Both the position numbers and the translations under genes were made by a program. 64,000 bases of DNA from Rhodococcus sp. AW25M09 (GTDB taxonomy: Bacteria > Actinomycetota > Actinomycetes > Mycobacteriales > Mycobacteriaceae): positions 1 through 64,000 of the forward strand of contig NZ_CAPS01000104.1 in NCBI RefSeq assembly GCF_000333955.1, read 5' to 3'. Below, piece by piece: positions 63,662-64,000 of the stretch. Numbering within the stretch: position 1 is the first letter of the stretch; every line of letters starts with the position of its first letter. The notes beneath the pieces are model-generated. The model searched no databases, was not told where the DNA came from, and was given only the letters and a program-made list of their open reading frames with translations.

Positions 63662-64000
63662 TCAGTGCCCGGGGACGGCCACCCTGATGTGGCAACCGGA
63701 TTCACTGCCGAGAACCTCGATGGTCCCGCCGTGCAGTTCGGTGGCCCAGCGTGCGATCGAGAGCCCCAGACCTGTTCCGCCGTCGGTGGATCCGCCTCGG
63801 GTGAATCGATCGAACACCGCGTGGCGATCGGCCGGATCGATACCGGGGCCCTCGTCGACGACGTCGAACGCGAACGCGTCCTCGATTCGGTGAGCGCGGA
63901 CGATCACCGAACTCGTTGTCGGGGAATGGCGCACGGCATTGTCGACGAGGTTGGTGATCACCTGTGTCATGCGAGAACGGTCGGCCACAACCGTCGTTGC
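63662..64000 (-). CDS. Sensor histidine kinase, C-terminal part (runs off the window)
   Basis: The visible 112 residues are a HATPase_c domain: N box TNLVDNAVRHSP, G1 DEGPGID, the F box FDRFTRGG, and G2 GGTGLGLSIARWAT. The frame continues to the right edge without a start, so the sensor, HAMP and phospho-acceptor parts lie beyond. It ends 98 bases before the DUF4153-like gene, so kinase and membrane genes may be one unit. The response regulator is expected just outside the window. Confidence 0.88.
   Translation of the reverse strand, partial: ATTVVADRSRMTQVITNLVDNAVRHSPTTSSVIVRAHRIEDAFAFDVVDEGPGIDPADRHAVFDRFTRGGSTDGGTGLGLSIARWATELHGGTIEVLGSESGCHIRVAVPGH

Overview
The window is high-GC actinobacterial chromosome, most likely Rhodococcus or a close relative in the Mycobacteriales. 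The evidence is the protein style, the frequent GTG starts and ATGA/TGATG overlaps, and a long block whose gene order follows Mycobacterium tuberculosis from lhr-nei (Rv3296-Rv3297) through glpD2, lpdA, amiA1/amiB1, deoD, pmmB, upp, an Rv3311-like acidic protein, add, deoA, cdd and sdhCDAB to dacB1 and trpS (Rv3336c). The synteny is recalled, not computed. No rRNA, tRNA, CRISPR array, insertion sequence or phage gene was seen.

Region 1 (1-9162): the tail of an unknown gene with a terminator; a DUF2461 protein; a PucR-type regulator divergent from a molybdenum hydroxylase (separate FAD subunit, fused [2Fe-2S]/molybdenum subunit) that points to purine or N-heterocycle oxidation; an Lrp regulator; a CPBP protease coupled to an NAD(P)-binding protein; a coiled-coil hypothetical.

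Region 2 (9166-13435) is the most unusual. An atypical acyl-CoA dehydrogenase is divergent, across a 356-base AT-rich regulatory region, from a two-gene operon. The first gene is an alpha-oxoamine synthase with serine-palmitoyltransferase-like motifs. The second fuses an SDR/epimerase domain to a degenerate alpha/beta-hydrolase domain. Together they could make a sphingoid-like amino-ketone or amino-alcohol lipid, which would be unexpected in this group.

Region 3 (13419-33114): a DUF1992 protein, a small hypothetical, the lhr-nei DNA repair pair, a NarK nitrate transporter, glpD, an aminotransferase, an LpdA-type flavoprotein, a gamma-glutamylcyclotransferase-like protein, a TsaA/TrmO protein, two coupled M20 amidohydrolases, an enoyl-CoA hydratase, and the purine nucleoside phosphorylase-phosphohexomutase pair.

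Region 4 (33139-45695): DUF2797 and upp; a four-gene cassette of type VII-secretion-associated proteins (EspC-like, WXG-NlpC/P60, two YbaB-like) without secretion machinery; an Asp-rich protein; adenosine deaminase; an amine-uptake/transamination cluster (APC permease, Usp, Lrp, aminotransferase); thymidine phosphorylase and cytidine deaminase. With add, the phosphorylase and upp these form a nucleoside salvage set.

Region 5 (45961-57453): the sdhCDAB operon ending in a very strong terminator, a glutaryl-CoA-dehydrogenase-like enzyme, a sugar-type ABC importer with repeats in its leader, a D,D-carboxypeptidase, a YihY/BrkB membrane protein and trpS. Region 6 (57511-64000) is almost entirely minus strand: a 33-bp tandem repeat, exonuclease III, then a membrane gene run (sensor kinase, DUF4153-like, DUF6412-like, ABC ATPase, DUF6297-like, second DUF6412-like, extra YidC) that looks like one co-regulated envelope system.
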